NCBI GenBank assembly: GCA_958347955.1
Contig: CATVXH010000008.1
Location: 1-64,000 of the forward strand
Source of the DNA: an uncultured Sutterella sp.
Lineage (GTDB): Bacteria; Pseudomonadota; Gammaproteobacteria; Burkholderiales; Burkholderiaceae_F
Length of the DNA: 64,000 nt
Direction: 5' to 3'
The notes under the pieces were generated by a model that was given only the letters and a program-made list of their open reading frames with translations, was not told where the DNA came from and did not search any database. Numbering within the stretch: the stretch's first letter is position 1; each line of letters opens with the position of its first letter. A program made the position numbers and the translations under genes. This document shows positions 26,322 through 34,392 of the stretch, piece after piece.

Positions 26322-26921
26322 ATGAAAATAACCAGTCAGGATTTTGAGCATGGTCAATGGATACCGAGTGAATGCGCTTACGGAAAATTGCAGGACGGTC
26401 AATTTGCGTTGTCCTCCAATTTAAACCCTCAACTTTCTTGGACCGGAATTCCTGAAGGAACCCAATCAGTTGTTTTAGCCTGTATAGATCCGGATGTGCC
26501 GACTGATCGAAAAGCTCTTAACGAGAGCGGAGAAATTCCTGCTGATCAGCCTCGCCGTGATTTTGTGCACTGGTTGATTTGGGATATTGATCCTCAAGTT
26601 TGTGAATTAAAAAAGGGACAGGCCGACGTAGGCAATGAAAATACCGGCAAGCGCTTTGCCAAGCCGATCGGTGTTGAGGGTATCAATGACTACACATCGG
26701 AGAGTCAAGTGCACCGTGGTTATGATGGTCCGTGTCCCCCGGGATTCGACGCACGCATGCACGGTTATGAATTTTGGGTGTTTGCGCTTGATGTGAAAAC
26801 TTTGGATTTGCCTGATACAGCTCGCTGGGCTCAGGTACGTCAACGCATGGCTTCACACGTATTGGCGTCAGCCATGATCCAAGGCATCTATAGCCTCAAT
26901 CCCAGACTTCAGTCTGCCTAA
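26322..26921 (+). CDS. YbhB/YbcL-family (PEBP, Raf-kinase-inhibitor-like) protein
   Basis: A 199-residue soluble protein with the phosphatidylethanolamine-binding-protein fold. Characteristic segments are NLNPQLSWTGIPEGTQSVVLACIDPDVP, RRDFVHWLIWDID, the ligand-site YDGPCPPG and GYEFWVFALDV. No signal peptide is visible, so it is cytoplasmic. AAAGGAGGATTCAC is a strong ribosome-binding site. The bacterial role of this family is poorly defined; no special clue comes from its neighbours. Confidence 0.85.
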   Translation: MKITSQDFEHGQWIPSECAYGKLQDGQFALSSNLNPQLSWTGIPEGTQSVVLACIDPDVPTDRKALNESGEIPADQPRRDFVHWLIWDIDPQVCELKKGQADVGNENTGKRFAKPIGVEGINDYTSESQVHRGYDGPCPPGFDARMHGYEFWVFALDVKTLDLPDTARWAQVRQRMASHVLASAMIQGIYSLNPRLQSA

Positions 26922-26923
26922 TG

Positions 26924-26961
26924 AAAAAAACGCTAAAGCATCAATGAAAGATGCTTTAGCG
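26924..26961 (-). terminator. Intrinsic terminator of the hydrolase gene (works on minus strand)
   Basis: CGCTAAAGCATC (26931-26942) pairs perfectly with 26950-26961 over 12 bp. On the minus strand it is followed by a TTTTTTT run. It may also stop the plus-strand PEBP transcript, though there is no T run on that side. Confidence 0.85.
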
Positions 26962-26994
26962 CAAAGAGGGTTGCTTGGGGTTAATTTTTTCAGA

Positions 26995-27774
26995 TTATTG
27001 TTGAACCTGTTGGGTGACTCGTCTGATGAATGCGTCAATGACGCTTGAGGCCCGGGGCAGGTTAAATAAGGTATGGGGAGCCTGTGGCAAAAGAACAATT
27101 GTTGCGTCCGTATTGTCTTTTAGCGCGTTAACGGCGTTACCTAAAGCGTCGGGATTGTCCAGGTAGGGGTTTTTAAGGCTGAAATACGGATCTTCCGCAC
27201 TCATTATGTTAAGTACAGGGCAATCAATCGGAATTTGGGTTCTGTGTTCGACAACGTGGTAATTGTTTTCACAGCTCCAAGAAAAAATCATTCGACCGGC
27301 TTCTCGGTTTTCTGTTTCATTCTCAAATCGCGCGACACTGACTGCGCCTTCACTTGTTCCGGCTATGACGAATTTTCCGTCGAAAAAGGGAAGCTCTTTT
27401 AAATGAGAAACCGTGTAGGAAAGCTCTGCGTAGCGCAGTGAGTGAATTTGCTCGTACACTTCTCGGGCAACGGGAGAAGTGTAGGTGATACGGTCTTTGA
27501 GTTGCATGGAATCCGGTGCGACAAAAGCATAGCCTTGTTGAGCCAAATGATTGGCAAAAATGCGGGTGGCCGGATTGATGCCGGAGCTGCCGTGAATAAA
27601 AAGAACAATCGTTTTAGGGCTGACAATCTCCTTTAATTCATCAAGAGTCCCCTCAAATAAGGAACCGTTGGCTAAAGGCAGAGCGACGTAAGCTTTCTTA
27701 AATACGGCTTTAAGGCTTTCAGGAGTGTGAGTGGTGGCGCTTCCTGAGACTTTGCCTGTGAGTGTAATAGCCAT
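26995..27774 (-). CDS. Alpha/beta hydrolase (dienelactone-hydrolase-like)
   Basis: A 259-residue protein with alpha/beta hydrolase traits: TIVLFIHGSSGINPATRIFANHLAQQGY (oxyanion region), the nucleophile elbow VIAGTSEGAVSVARF (GxSxG form), a plausible acid in NIMSAEDPYF and His in LLPQAPHTLFNLP. No signal peptide. AGGAAAT precedes the ATG. It lies downstream of the DcuC-type carrier gene on the same strand, separated by a hairpin, so it may be partly co-transcribed. Substrate unknown. Confidence 0.75.
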   Translation of the reverse strand: MAITLTGKVSGSATTHTPESLKAVFKKAYVALPLANGSLFEGTLDELKEIVSPKTIVLFIHGSSGINPATRIFANHLAQQGYAFVAPDSMQLKDRITYTSPVAREVYEQIHSLRYAELSYTVSHLKELPFFDGKFVIAGTSEGAVSVARFENETENREAGRMIFSWSCENNYHVVEHRTQIPIDCPVLNIMSAEDPYFSLKNPYLDNPDALGNAVNALKDNTDATIVLLPQAPHTLFNLPRASSVIDAFIRRVTQQVQQ

Positions 27775-27797
27775 TTTTCTATTTCCTTTTTTCCACT

Positions 27798-27825
27798 CAC
27801 AAGGGCAGCGTTGACTGCCCTTGTG
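27798..27825 (-). terminator. Intercistronic hairpin between dcuC-type and hydrolase genes
   Basis: An 11-bp perfect stem (CACAAGGGCAG at 27798-27808, complement at 27815-27825, loop CGTTGA) lies between the dcuC stop and the hydrolase ribosome-binding site. It has no T tract on the minus strand, so it may stabilise the dcuC mRNA rather than end it. Confidence 0.55.
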
Positions 27826-27834
27826 TTTAAACGG

Positions 27835-29205
27835 TTAGAAGAAAAGTCCGACAAAGGTGAGCATGACGATGTAGCCTACCAGACAGGGGATAGCAGTGCG
27901 CTTAACCATCGTTAGCGGGTTCACCTTGGCAAAGCCCGCAACAATGATGATGACGCCGGCAACGGGAGACATTGCACGCAACATTTCCGCAGCGGTGTGC
28001 ATCATGACCATCATGGAGATGCCATCAACGCCCATGGCCTGAGCCACATCGGGAACAATGTGGGCCAAACTTGTGAAAGCGGCCACGCCGGATCCGGTCA
28101 AGACCGTCACCAGGCCGATAATGGCCGAGAGAACCACTCCCATGCCGGTGCTGCTCAAACCGATACCCTGAGCAGAATCAATCAGCAAATCGACGATGCC
28201 GACATTTTGGAGGCCTTTTGCAAAGAAGGCGGCGACAAAAATCAAACCGACTGTACTGGTTAGAATGTTGCCCATGCCTTTGAACATGGCAAAAGACAAG
28301 TCGAATGATTCTTTGACATTGCGGCGAATGAAGAGGTCGAAAAGAAATGCGATGAACCAACAAATAAACATCGCTGTCGGCACACTCAAGGTGATGCTCT
28401 TATAGACCATCTTGTTGAAAATTAAAAGGAAAACAATCGGCATAATGGGGAAGAGCGCATAAAACGCGGGGGTTTTTTCAAGGCTCTTGCGCTTGCTTTC
28501 CAATTCACTCAAGTCAGCGACCTCACCGGTTCCCTCCTTTTTGTCGAAGTAGTATTGGACAATAACGTGGGCGATTGCCATAGCGATGATGGTGGGCACT
28601 GCCATCGGTAATTGATAGCGAACCAAATATTCAATCGGTTCCAGGTGAACCAATTGAGCGGCTAAGTTTGCCGTACCGGATGCCGGGGCATAGCCGATGG
28701 CCAAGACACTGGCAACAACAGCGGCAGCGGCAAGCGGAGAGCAGCCAACCCGAATGATCAACGGGTAGACCGTAACGACCATCAACATTGCCAATCCTGC
28801 AGCCGATGTGATGACCAGGGACAGGCAGTGGCCGAAGATAAATACCGCGGCCAAAATCAGGTACGGATTCTTAATGAACGATAATGGCTTTGCGCAAACC
28901 GTCACAAAACGATCCGAGGCGCCGATAGCTTGCATGTAAGTGGCGAAGCCGCCTGAAATCAAAATGATGAAGCCAACGCCAGCCACTTGAGAAGTGCTGA
29001 TTGATTTCAACAACTCAAACAGGTCAAAGCCTATAAATCCAGTGCTTCCCTTCGTCATGAGGGCGTCCATGCCACCGAAGAGAGCAAGGATGTTTAATAA
29101 AAGACCGCCGATAAAAAGCACCATATTGACTTGGTACTTCTTTACAACTGCCCAGCCTGTTAGGAACAATACGACGATACCTAGCCAAGGAATCACGTCA
29201 CTCAT
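27835..29205 (-). CDS. dcuC: DcuC-family C4-dicarboxylate carrier
   Basis: A 456-residue inner-membrane protein with about 12 helices, of the anaerobic C4-dicarboxylate (DcuC) family that exchanges or exports succinate, fumarate or related acids. Family-like stretches include GVGFIILISGGFATYMQAIGASDRF, SLVITSAAGLAMLMVVTVYPLIIRVG, IGYAPASGTANLAAQ and a C-terminal HTAAEMLRAMSPVAGVIIIVAGFAKVNP. GGAGAAAAAA precedes the ATG. It is divergent from a sensor kinase/regulator pair that may control it. Actual substrate not proven. Confidence 0.85.
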   Translation of the reverse strand: MSDVIPWLGIVVLFLTGWAVVKKYQVNMVLFIGGLLLNILALFGGMDALMTKGSTGFIGFDLFELLKSISTSQVAGVGFIILISGGFATYMQAIGASDRFVTVCAKPLSFIKNPYLILAAVFIFGHCLSLVITSAAGLAMLMVVTVYPLIIRVGCSPLAAAAVVASVLAIGYAPASGTANLAAQLVHLEPIEYLVRYQLPMAVPTIIAMAIAHVIVQYYFDKKEGTGEVADLSELESKRKSLEKTPAFYALFPIMPIVFLLIFNKMVYKSITLSVPTAMFICWFIAFLFDLFIRRNVKESFDLSFAMFKGMGNILTSTVGLIFVAAFFAKGLQNVGIVDLLIDSAQGIGLSSTGMGVVLSAIIGLVTVLTGSGVAAFTSLAHIVPDVAQAMGVDGISMMVMMHTAAEMLRAMSPVAGVIIIVAGFAKVNPLTMVKRTAIPCLVGYIVMLTFVGLFF

Positions 29206-29537
29206 TTTTTTCTCCTAGATAAGGAATTTCGTAAGTAACCGATTTTTCGGTTGTGTCACCAGAACTAGTGGTTTGGTTTAGAGTATGGCGGCAATTGAGC
29301 CATAACAGTCCCAAACCGAAATTTCATCCCGATGAGAGGTGAAGTAATCGGGTTACCACGATTATCTCGGGGAGAGTTTTCTCTGTCTTTGAACCTTGGT
29401 ACAAGAACCTCATTTAATCTAGGTAAAAATGCTTAGTATTCTTGGCTCTCTTTGGGAAAACCCTAGAGAAAAAATGGAAGTCTCGGAAGTGCACTATGAT
29501 TGAAACCAAACAATAATTTCTTATTCAGGTGTTGAAT
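29206..29537. promoter_or_regulatory. Divergent regulatory region between dcuC-type gene and sensor kinase
   Basis: This 332-bp gap holds no gene. It contains a 6-bp perfect inverted repeat AACCGA-TTTT-TCGGTT (29237-29252), a further AACCGA half-site near 29315, an ACTAGT-centred partial palindrome near 29262-29281 and a candidate -10 TATGAT at 29495-29500 for the kinase gene. These are candidate binding sites for the adjacent LuxR/FixJ-type regulator; none matches a consensus known to me. Confidence 0.4.
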
Positions 29538-31382
29538 ATGAGCTTTTTTCCCCGTTTTTTGATTGCGTCATTGATGAGCGTGGTCTTTTGCAGTATTGCT
29601 ATCAGTGCTTGTGCTCAAGAACGGGAAGCTGTGCTTCATCTGCCGCTTATCAAAGAACCAGAGGTAAAAGAAACACTTACTATTGGTATGGTGGTGTCGG
29701 ATGCTTCAGATATTCAGGAGGGCTTATTGAAGCCAACACTGAAGCATTTGAAGGAAAGGTTGCCTCAGTACCATTTTGAAATTGTGTCGCTAAATGAGTT
29801 TGAAATTTACTTGTCAGCGGTCAATCAGGAGGTGGATTTCTATGTTGCCCCTAGCGGAACTTTTGCTTATATGCAGGATTCTGGTGGAGCCACTTATTTA
29901 GCGACTAGTCAGAACCCCGGAGTAGAAAATCCACAACATGCGGCAGGCGCCTTGGTCGTGGCGCGCTCGGACGATAAACGTTTAAAACGCTTGACCGATT
30001 TGAGAAATAAAACGGTTGCCAGCCGGGGGCGAGAGTCTTTTTTTGGTCTGCAACTAGTGTTCCACGAGCTTCGTCGGGCGACACAGAGACCGGATCAATT
30101 TTCCGATCTGAAACTCGCTCGTCGTGATGGATTGGAAGTTGCTCAAAAAGTGTTGTCTGGGCAAGCGGATGCGGGGATTCTGAAAACTTGTGAACTCGAA
30201 TATCTTTATGAACATCATTTGATAGAGAAAGACAGCCTTAAGCCCGTAGGATTACGCCAGGAGGTTAATATCGGGTGCATGGCTTCCACGCTGCTTTATC
30301 CGGATTTGATTTTTGCCTCGAGCCCACATGTCGCCTCGGAGCTGAATACGCAGATGGCATCGTTGCTGCTGACAATGCCAAACACATCCCAAGGTTATCG
30401 CTGGGCTGTAGCCAATGATTTCAGAGATGTGATTCATGTTGTAAGACGCTTTATTTCTACCCCTTTGACTCCTGAGGGGTTGCAAAACCAGCTGGCGATT
30501 TGGCGATATCGTTATGCGATTTATCTTGGTGTGATCTTATTATTGGGCAGTGTGTTGTTTGGTTTTGCTGTGAGCAAATTGGTTCAAAGTCGTACACGAG
30601 AATTAGTCAGAACGCTTGAACAAAATAAAGAACTCGAAAGCGCTGCAAAAAAAGATCGAGAAAGGCTCATGCAGTTGGAAAAGGCCGGAATCGTTTCAGA
30701 GCTATCGAGCATTATCGCTCATGAGGCCAGACAACCGATCTCTTCGCTCATCAATTATTCTAATGGATTGTCGTTTTATTTAAAGGATAGAAAAGATCCG
30801 GTTGTCGAAGAAGCCTCGCGGGAAATTACCGCTCAGGCGTTACGAATTTCTCAGATTGTCGAACGTGTTCGCTCTTACGCCAAACGCAGAGATAGCGTCC
30901 ATATAGAAACGGACTTGGTGTCCTTGGTCAAAAAAGCGCTTCAAACGATCAGAGCAAGTGAGGAAATCAATAATGTAGTTTTGGTGCCGAGGTTACCGAG
31001 TCAGGCGATTACGTCCTGTGACCCATTTGAAATTGAACTTGTTATTGTTAATTTGACAAGAAATGCCCTGCAAGCTGTTGCAAACTTAACTGATGAAGTT
31101 GCTTATGTTGAGGTTGGTGTTAGAGCCAGCGAAGACCATTGTAAATGGGAACTTTTCGTACGAGACAATGGACCGCTTATTGATTCGGAAAAAATAAAAT
31201 TGCTGTCCAGACCTGTGCATAGCGAAAAAATCGAAGGGCTAGGTTTGGGATTATCAATTTGCCGCGTGATCGCTGAGCGTCACACCACAAGGCTTCAATT
31301 CAGCACTGTTGAACCGCACGGTTTGATGGTGACTTTAACCTTTGATAACTTAAGAGATAAAACTGATGAGATGCGTTGCTAA
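29538..31382 (+). CDS. TtrS-like sensor histidine kinase with PhnD-type periplasmic domain
   Basis: A 614-residue membrane sensor. Order: signal/anchor (about residues 5-27), a periplasmic PhnD/SBP-3-like binding domain (about 45-320, with VVSDASDIQEGLLKPTLKHLKERLPQYHFEIV and VDFYVAPSGTFAYM), one transmembrane helix (about 332-355), a coiled coil, then the kinase core: H-box IIAHEARQPISSL, N-box VNLTRNALQAV, G1 VRDNGP and G2 GLGLGLSICR. The design matches TtrS, the tetrathionate sensor, but no ttr genes are nearby. ATG 29538 is spaced correctly from AGGTG; a GTG at 29529 is in frame. Its 3' end overlaps the regulator gene by 17 bp. Ligand unknown. Confidence 0.85.
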   Translation: MSFFPRFLIASLMSVVFCSIAISACAQEREAVLHLPLIKEPEVKETLTIGMVVSDASDIQEGLLKPTLKHLKERLPQYHFEIVSLNEFEIYLSAVNQEVDFYVAPSGTFAYMQDSGGATYLATSQNPGVENPQHAAGALVVARSDDKRLKRLTDLRNKTVASRGRESFFGLQLVFHELRRATQRPDQFSDLKLARRDGLEVAQKVLSGQADAGILKTCELEYLYEHHLIEKDSLKPVGLRQEVNIGCMASTLLYPDLIFASSPHVASELNTQMASLLLTMPNTSQGYRWAVANDFRDVIHVVRRFISTPLTPEGLQNQLAIWRYRYAIYLGVILLLGSVLFGFAVSKLVQSRTRELVRTLEQNKELESAAKKDRERLMQLEKAGIVSELSSIIAHEARQPISSLINYSNGLSFYLKDRKDPVVEEASREITAQALRISQIVERVRSYAKRRDSVHIETDLVSLVKKALQTIRASEEINNVVLVPRLPSQAITSCDPFEIELVIVNLTRNALQAVANLTDEVAYVEVGVRASEDHCKWELFVRDNGPLIDSEKIKLLSRPVHSEKIEGLGLGLSICRVIAERHTTRLQFSTVEPHGLMVTLTFDNLRDKTDEMRC

Positions 31383-31998
31383 CCCGGAATTGTATCGTCC
31401 GCTAGTTCGAATCATTGACGATGAAGAAAGCGTGCGTAATTCGGAAGCTTTTACATTGAGAGTGGCCGGATTCGAAACAGTTTGCTACTCAAGTGCCGAA
31501 GAGTTTTTGCAGAGAGACGATCTTGTTCATCCGGGATGCATTATTTTGGATGTTCGTATGCCGGGGATGAGCGGGCCGGAATTACAACGGGAAATTAATG
31601 TGCGGGAGATTGATTTGCCGATCATTTTTTTATCGGCTCACGGCAATATCGGGTTAGCGGTGGACACGCTCAAGAGAGGCGCAAAAGATTTTTATGAAAA
31701 ACCGGTAGCGCCTGAGGTCCTTCGTGAGACAGTTGGCCGATTGGTGCAGGAAAATGTCCAGTTCAGACAACAAAAGTATGAAACGCAAACACTTCGTAAA
31801 TTGTATGAAACGCTGACTAATCGTGAAAAAGTTATTTTGAAGTTGGTCGCGCAAAATTTATCCAATAAAACTATTGCCGAGCAATTACAGATTCAGGAGC
31901 ATACCGTCAAGATCCATCGCGGAAACGCCTGTCATAAGCTGAATATCAAAACGGTGTTGGATATCCATCATTTCCTAACGAGGATCGGGGAAATTTAG
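31366..31998 (+). CDS. FixJ/TtrR-type response regulator
   Basis: A 210-residue two-domain regulator. The receiver domain (about residues 12-125) has IIDDEE acidic residues, the phospho-Asp in IILDVRMPGMSG, a Ser in FLSAHG and the Lys in FYEKPV. A LuxR-type helix-turn-helix (about 145-205: LTNREKVILKLVAQNLSNKTIAEQLQIQEHTVKIHRGNACHKL) follows. It overlaps the kinase gene, implying translational coupling. The likely targets are the dcuC-type gene and its own operon, inferred only from proximity. Confidence 0.88.
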   Translation: MRCVANPELYRPLVRIIDDEESVRNSEAFTLRVAGFETVCYSSAEEFLQRDDLVHPGCIILDVRMPGMSGPELQREINVREIDLPIIFLSAHGNIGLAVDTLKRGAKDFYEKPVAPEVLRETVGRLVQENVQFRQQKYETQTLRKLYETLTNREKVILKLVAQNLSNKTIAEQLQIQEHTVKIHRGNACHKLNIKTVLDIHHFLTRIGEI

Positions 31999-32152
31999 AG
32001 GTTCGATTATTTCCCACATTTAGTTTCCTGATTCAAGTTTGAATGATTTGAAGAATAAGTTGATTTTGATTTTTAAGCACAATTTCTTCCAGGAATAAGA
32101 GATTTTTCCCACAGATTGTGCCTTAACGAGTACAATCAGACATGATCGCCTT

Positions 32153-32168
32153 ATACCATATATTGTGG
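32153..32168 (+). promoter_or_regulatory. Candidate NrdR box upstream of nrdR
   Basis: ATACCATATATTGTGG fits the NrdR-box pattern ACACwATATATwGTGT at about 13 of 16 positions, judged from memory of the consensus. It lies 46 bp before the nrdR start. Functional NrdR sites usually come in pairs about three helical turns apart and precede nrd operons; a convincing second box is not visible. Confidence 0.35.
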
Positions 32169-32214
32169 TTTAAGAAATGTTTGGATTTAATGTGTCGAGT
32201 AAGGAGCGAAGTGT

Positions 32215-32658
32215 ATGCATTGTCCTTTTTGTAAGCATGAACAAACACAGGTCATTGACTCTCGCACCAGTGAGGATGGAACGACAATTCGGCGTCGCCG
32301 CCGGTGTTTGAAATGTGAAAAGCGTTTCACGACCTATGAACGTGTGGAACTGTCTATGCCTTCTATCATTAAGAGGGGCGGCGGTCGCTGTGAATATGAT
32401 CAAAAGAAACTTCGCTCATCGATGATGTTGGCGTTGCGTAAACGTCCTGTTTCCCGTGAACGGGTGGATGAGGCGATCAATCGGATTGAACAAAAAATGC
32501 TTGCTTTGGGTGAGCGTGAAGTTCGAAGTGACCGCTTAGGCGAACTTGTCATGGAAGAACTGAAAGGTCTCGATAAGGTAGCTTATGTGCGATTTGCCAG
32601 CGTGTATCGCAATTTTGAAGACGTGCAAAAATTTGCCGACATGGCTCGCGAGGTCTAG
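32215..32658 (+). CDS. nrdR: Transcriptional repressor NrdR
   Basis: A 147-residue repressor of ribonucleotide reductase genes that senses dATP/ATP. The N-terminal zinc ribbon is intact (MHCPFCKH and [19 protein letters not shown]), and an ATP-cone follows ([24 protein letters not shown] start, ending [15 protein letters not shown]). Length matches the family. AAGGAGCG precedes the ATG. ribD follows 5 bp after the stop, the common proteobacterial arrangement. Confidence 0.97.
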   Translation: MHCPFCKHEQTQVIDSRTSEDGTTIRRRRRCLKCEKRFTTYERVELSMPSIIKRGGGRCEYDQKKLRSSMMLALRKRPVSRERVDEAINRIEQKMLALGEREVRSDRLGELVMEELKGLDKVAYVRFASVYRNFEDVQKFADMAREV

Positions 32659-32663
32659 TCCTG

Positions 32664-33758
32664 ATGCTATCGGATCTTGAGTGCATGCAAATGGCATTGC
32701 GACTTGCTGCCAAGGCTCGTCCAATCAGCCCTCCTAACCCTTCCGTGGGCTGTGTGATAGTCAGGCAGGGACGAATTATCGGCAGAGGTTTTACTCAGAA
32801 GGTGGGCGAGGACCATGCGGAAATTCAGGCTATCAAAGATGCAGAGACCAAGGGCCTGAACATTGAGGGGGCGACACTTTATGTGACCTTGGAGCCTTGT
32901 TCTCATTATGGTAGGACACCACCTTGTGCCTTGCGCTTGATAAAGGAAAAAGTGGCTCGTGTCGTGGTCGCTTGCCTCGATCCCAACCCGCTGGTGGCGG
33001 GACGCGGCGTTGCAATGCTCAGGGAGGCAGGGATCAAAGTAGATTGCGGGTTGATGCGGGAAGACGCCTGGCAGATGAACGCGGGATTTATGACCCGAAT
33101 GACACAAAATCGCCCCTGGGTTCGCGCTAAAGTGGCCATGAGCCTGGATGGGTATACGGCATTGCCTGATGGACAAAGTCAATGGATAACGAGCGAAGAA
33201 GCTCGAGAAGATGGAAGACGTTGGAGATGTGTGGCCGGTGCCGTGTTAACGGGGGTGGGAACTGTTTTGGCGGACAATCCATCGCTTACAGCTAGAAATA
33301 ACGGAAAACTTCAAGCTCGACAGCCTTTAAAGGTATTGCTTGACTCTTCGTTGCGCGTTAATCCGGACAACCATTTCTTCGATGAAGGTAAGGTGTTGGT
33401 CGTTTGCGCAATGTCAAATGCCGTAAGAATTCAAGCTCTGCAAAAACGCGGTGCCGAGGTGATCGAATTAAGAGGTCCAGACGGCAGGGTTGACCTTCGG
33501 GCATTACTGACGGAGTTGGCCCGGCGGGAGGTCAACGATGTGCATCTGGAGGCTGGATCAGTTTTAACTGGTGAGTTTGTCCGCTTGGGATTGGTTGATG
33601 AGCTTTTGTGTTATGTAGCCCCGAAAATTTTAGGTCAGGGCCGTACGGCTTTTTATCTGAAAGCGCCGAAGAATTTGTCTGAATGCCAGGAGTGGGCGAT
33701 GGTACAGTGTGCCCCGGTAGGCAATGATGTTCGAATGATTTTACGAAAAAGGAAATAG
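32664..33758 (+). CDS. ribD: Riboflavin biosynthesis deaminase/reductase RibD
   Basis: A 364-residue bifunctional enzyme for steps two and three of riboflavin synthesis: deamination of the pyrimidine intermediate and NADPH-dependent reduction of its ribosyl side chain. The deaminase zinc site is HAEIQAI (His, Glu) and LEPCSHYGRTPPC. The reductase half starts near residue 150 (RPWVRAKVAMSLDGYTALPDGQSQWITS) and ends VAPKILGQGRTAFY. It sits between nrdR and ribE. Confidence 0.96.
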   Translation: MLSDLECMQMALRLAAKARPISPPNPSVGCVIVRQGRIIGRGFTQKVGEDHAEIQAIKDAETKGLNIEGATLYVTLEPCSHYGRTPPCALRLIKEKVARVVVACLDPNPLVAGRGVAMLREAGIKVDCGLMREDAWQMNAGFMTRMTQNRPWVRAKVAMSLDGYTALPDGQSQWITSEEAREDGRRWRCVAGAVLTGVGTVLADNPSLTARNNGKLQARQPLKVLLDSSLRVNPDNHFFDEGKVLVVCAMSNAVRIQALQKRGAEVIELRGPDGRVDLRALLTELARREVNDVHLEAGSVLTGEFVRLGLVDELLCYVAPKILGQGRTAFYLKAPKNLSECQEWAMVQCAPVGNDVRMILRKRK

Positions 33759-33762
33759 CAAC

Positions 33763-34380
33763 ATGTTTACAGGCATTATTGAAGCAATTGGTAAAGTGCG
33801 TGAACCTGAAGCACTTGGTGATGGGGTGCGGCTCACTATTGATACGCCAACTGGATGGCTTAAAGGAACCGCTGTGGGTGACTCTATTGCAGTCAATGGC
33901 GCCTGCATGACGGTGGTCAACATTGACGGCGATACTTTCCAAATTGAAGTGTCTGCGGAAAGTTTGTCAAAAACGTGTGGCTTAGACAATTGGGGTGAAG
34001 TCAATCTGGAAAAAGCGCTTCGTGTCGGCGATCGTTTGGATGGTCATATTGTTTCTGGTCATGTTGACGGCGTGGGACAGGTGGAAGTGATGGAGCCGAA
34101 GGCTGAAAGCTGGCATCTGGTTGTTCGTGCGCCCATGAAATTGTCTGCTTATTTGGCCTACAAGGGATCGATTACAGTCAATGGCGTGTCTCTAACAATC
34201 AATGAAGTCGAAGATACGCCGGTCGGAACCCGTATTTCGATTAATTTGATACCGCATACAGTGGAAGTCACAACCTTGAAGCACTTGAAATCTCAAGATT
34301 GGGTCAATCTTGAGATTGATACCATCGCTCGTTATGTAGAACGAATGATGAGCATAAAAAACGATGAAGGTCTTTTCTGA
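33763..34380 (+). CDS. ribE: Riboflavin synthase, alpha subunit type
   Basis: A 205-residue enzyme that dismutates two 6,7-dimethyl-8-ribityllumazine molecules to riboflavin. Two similar lumazine-binding repeats are visible: MFTGIIEAIGKV ... VGDSIAVNGACMTVV and GHIVSGHVDGVGQV ... KGSITVNGVSLTINEV. It starts 4 bp after ribD. The symbol ribC is also used for this enzyme in E. coli literature. Confidence 0.96.
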   Translation: MFTGIIEAIGKVREPEALGDGVRLTIDTPTGWLKGTAVGDSIAVNGACMTVVNIDGDTFQIEVSAESLSKTCGLDNWGEVNLEKALRVGDRLDGHIVSGHVDGVGQVEVMEPKAESWHLVVRAPMKLSAYLAYKGSITVNGVSLTINEVEDTPVGTRISINLIPHTVEVTTLKHLKSQDWVNLEIDTIARYVERMMSIKNDEGLF

Positions 34381-34392
34381 CGGAGCTTGAGA

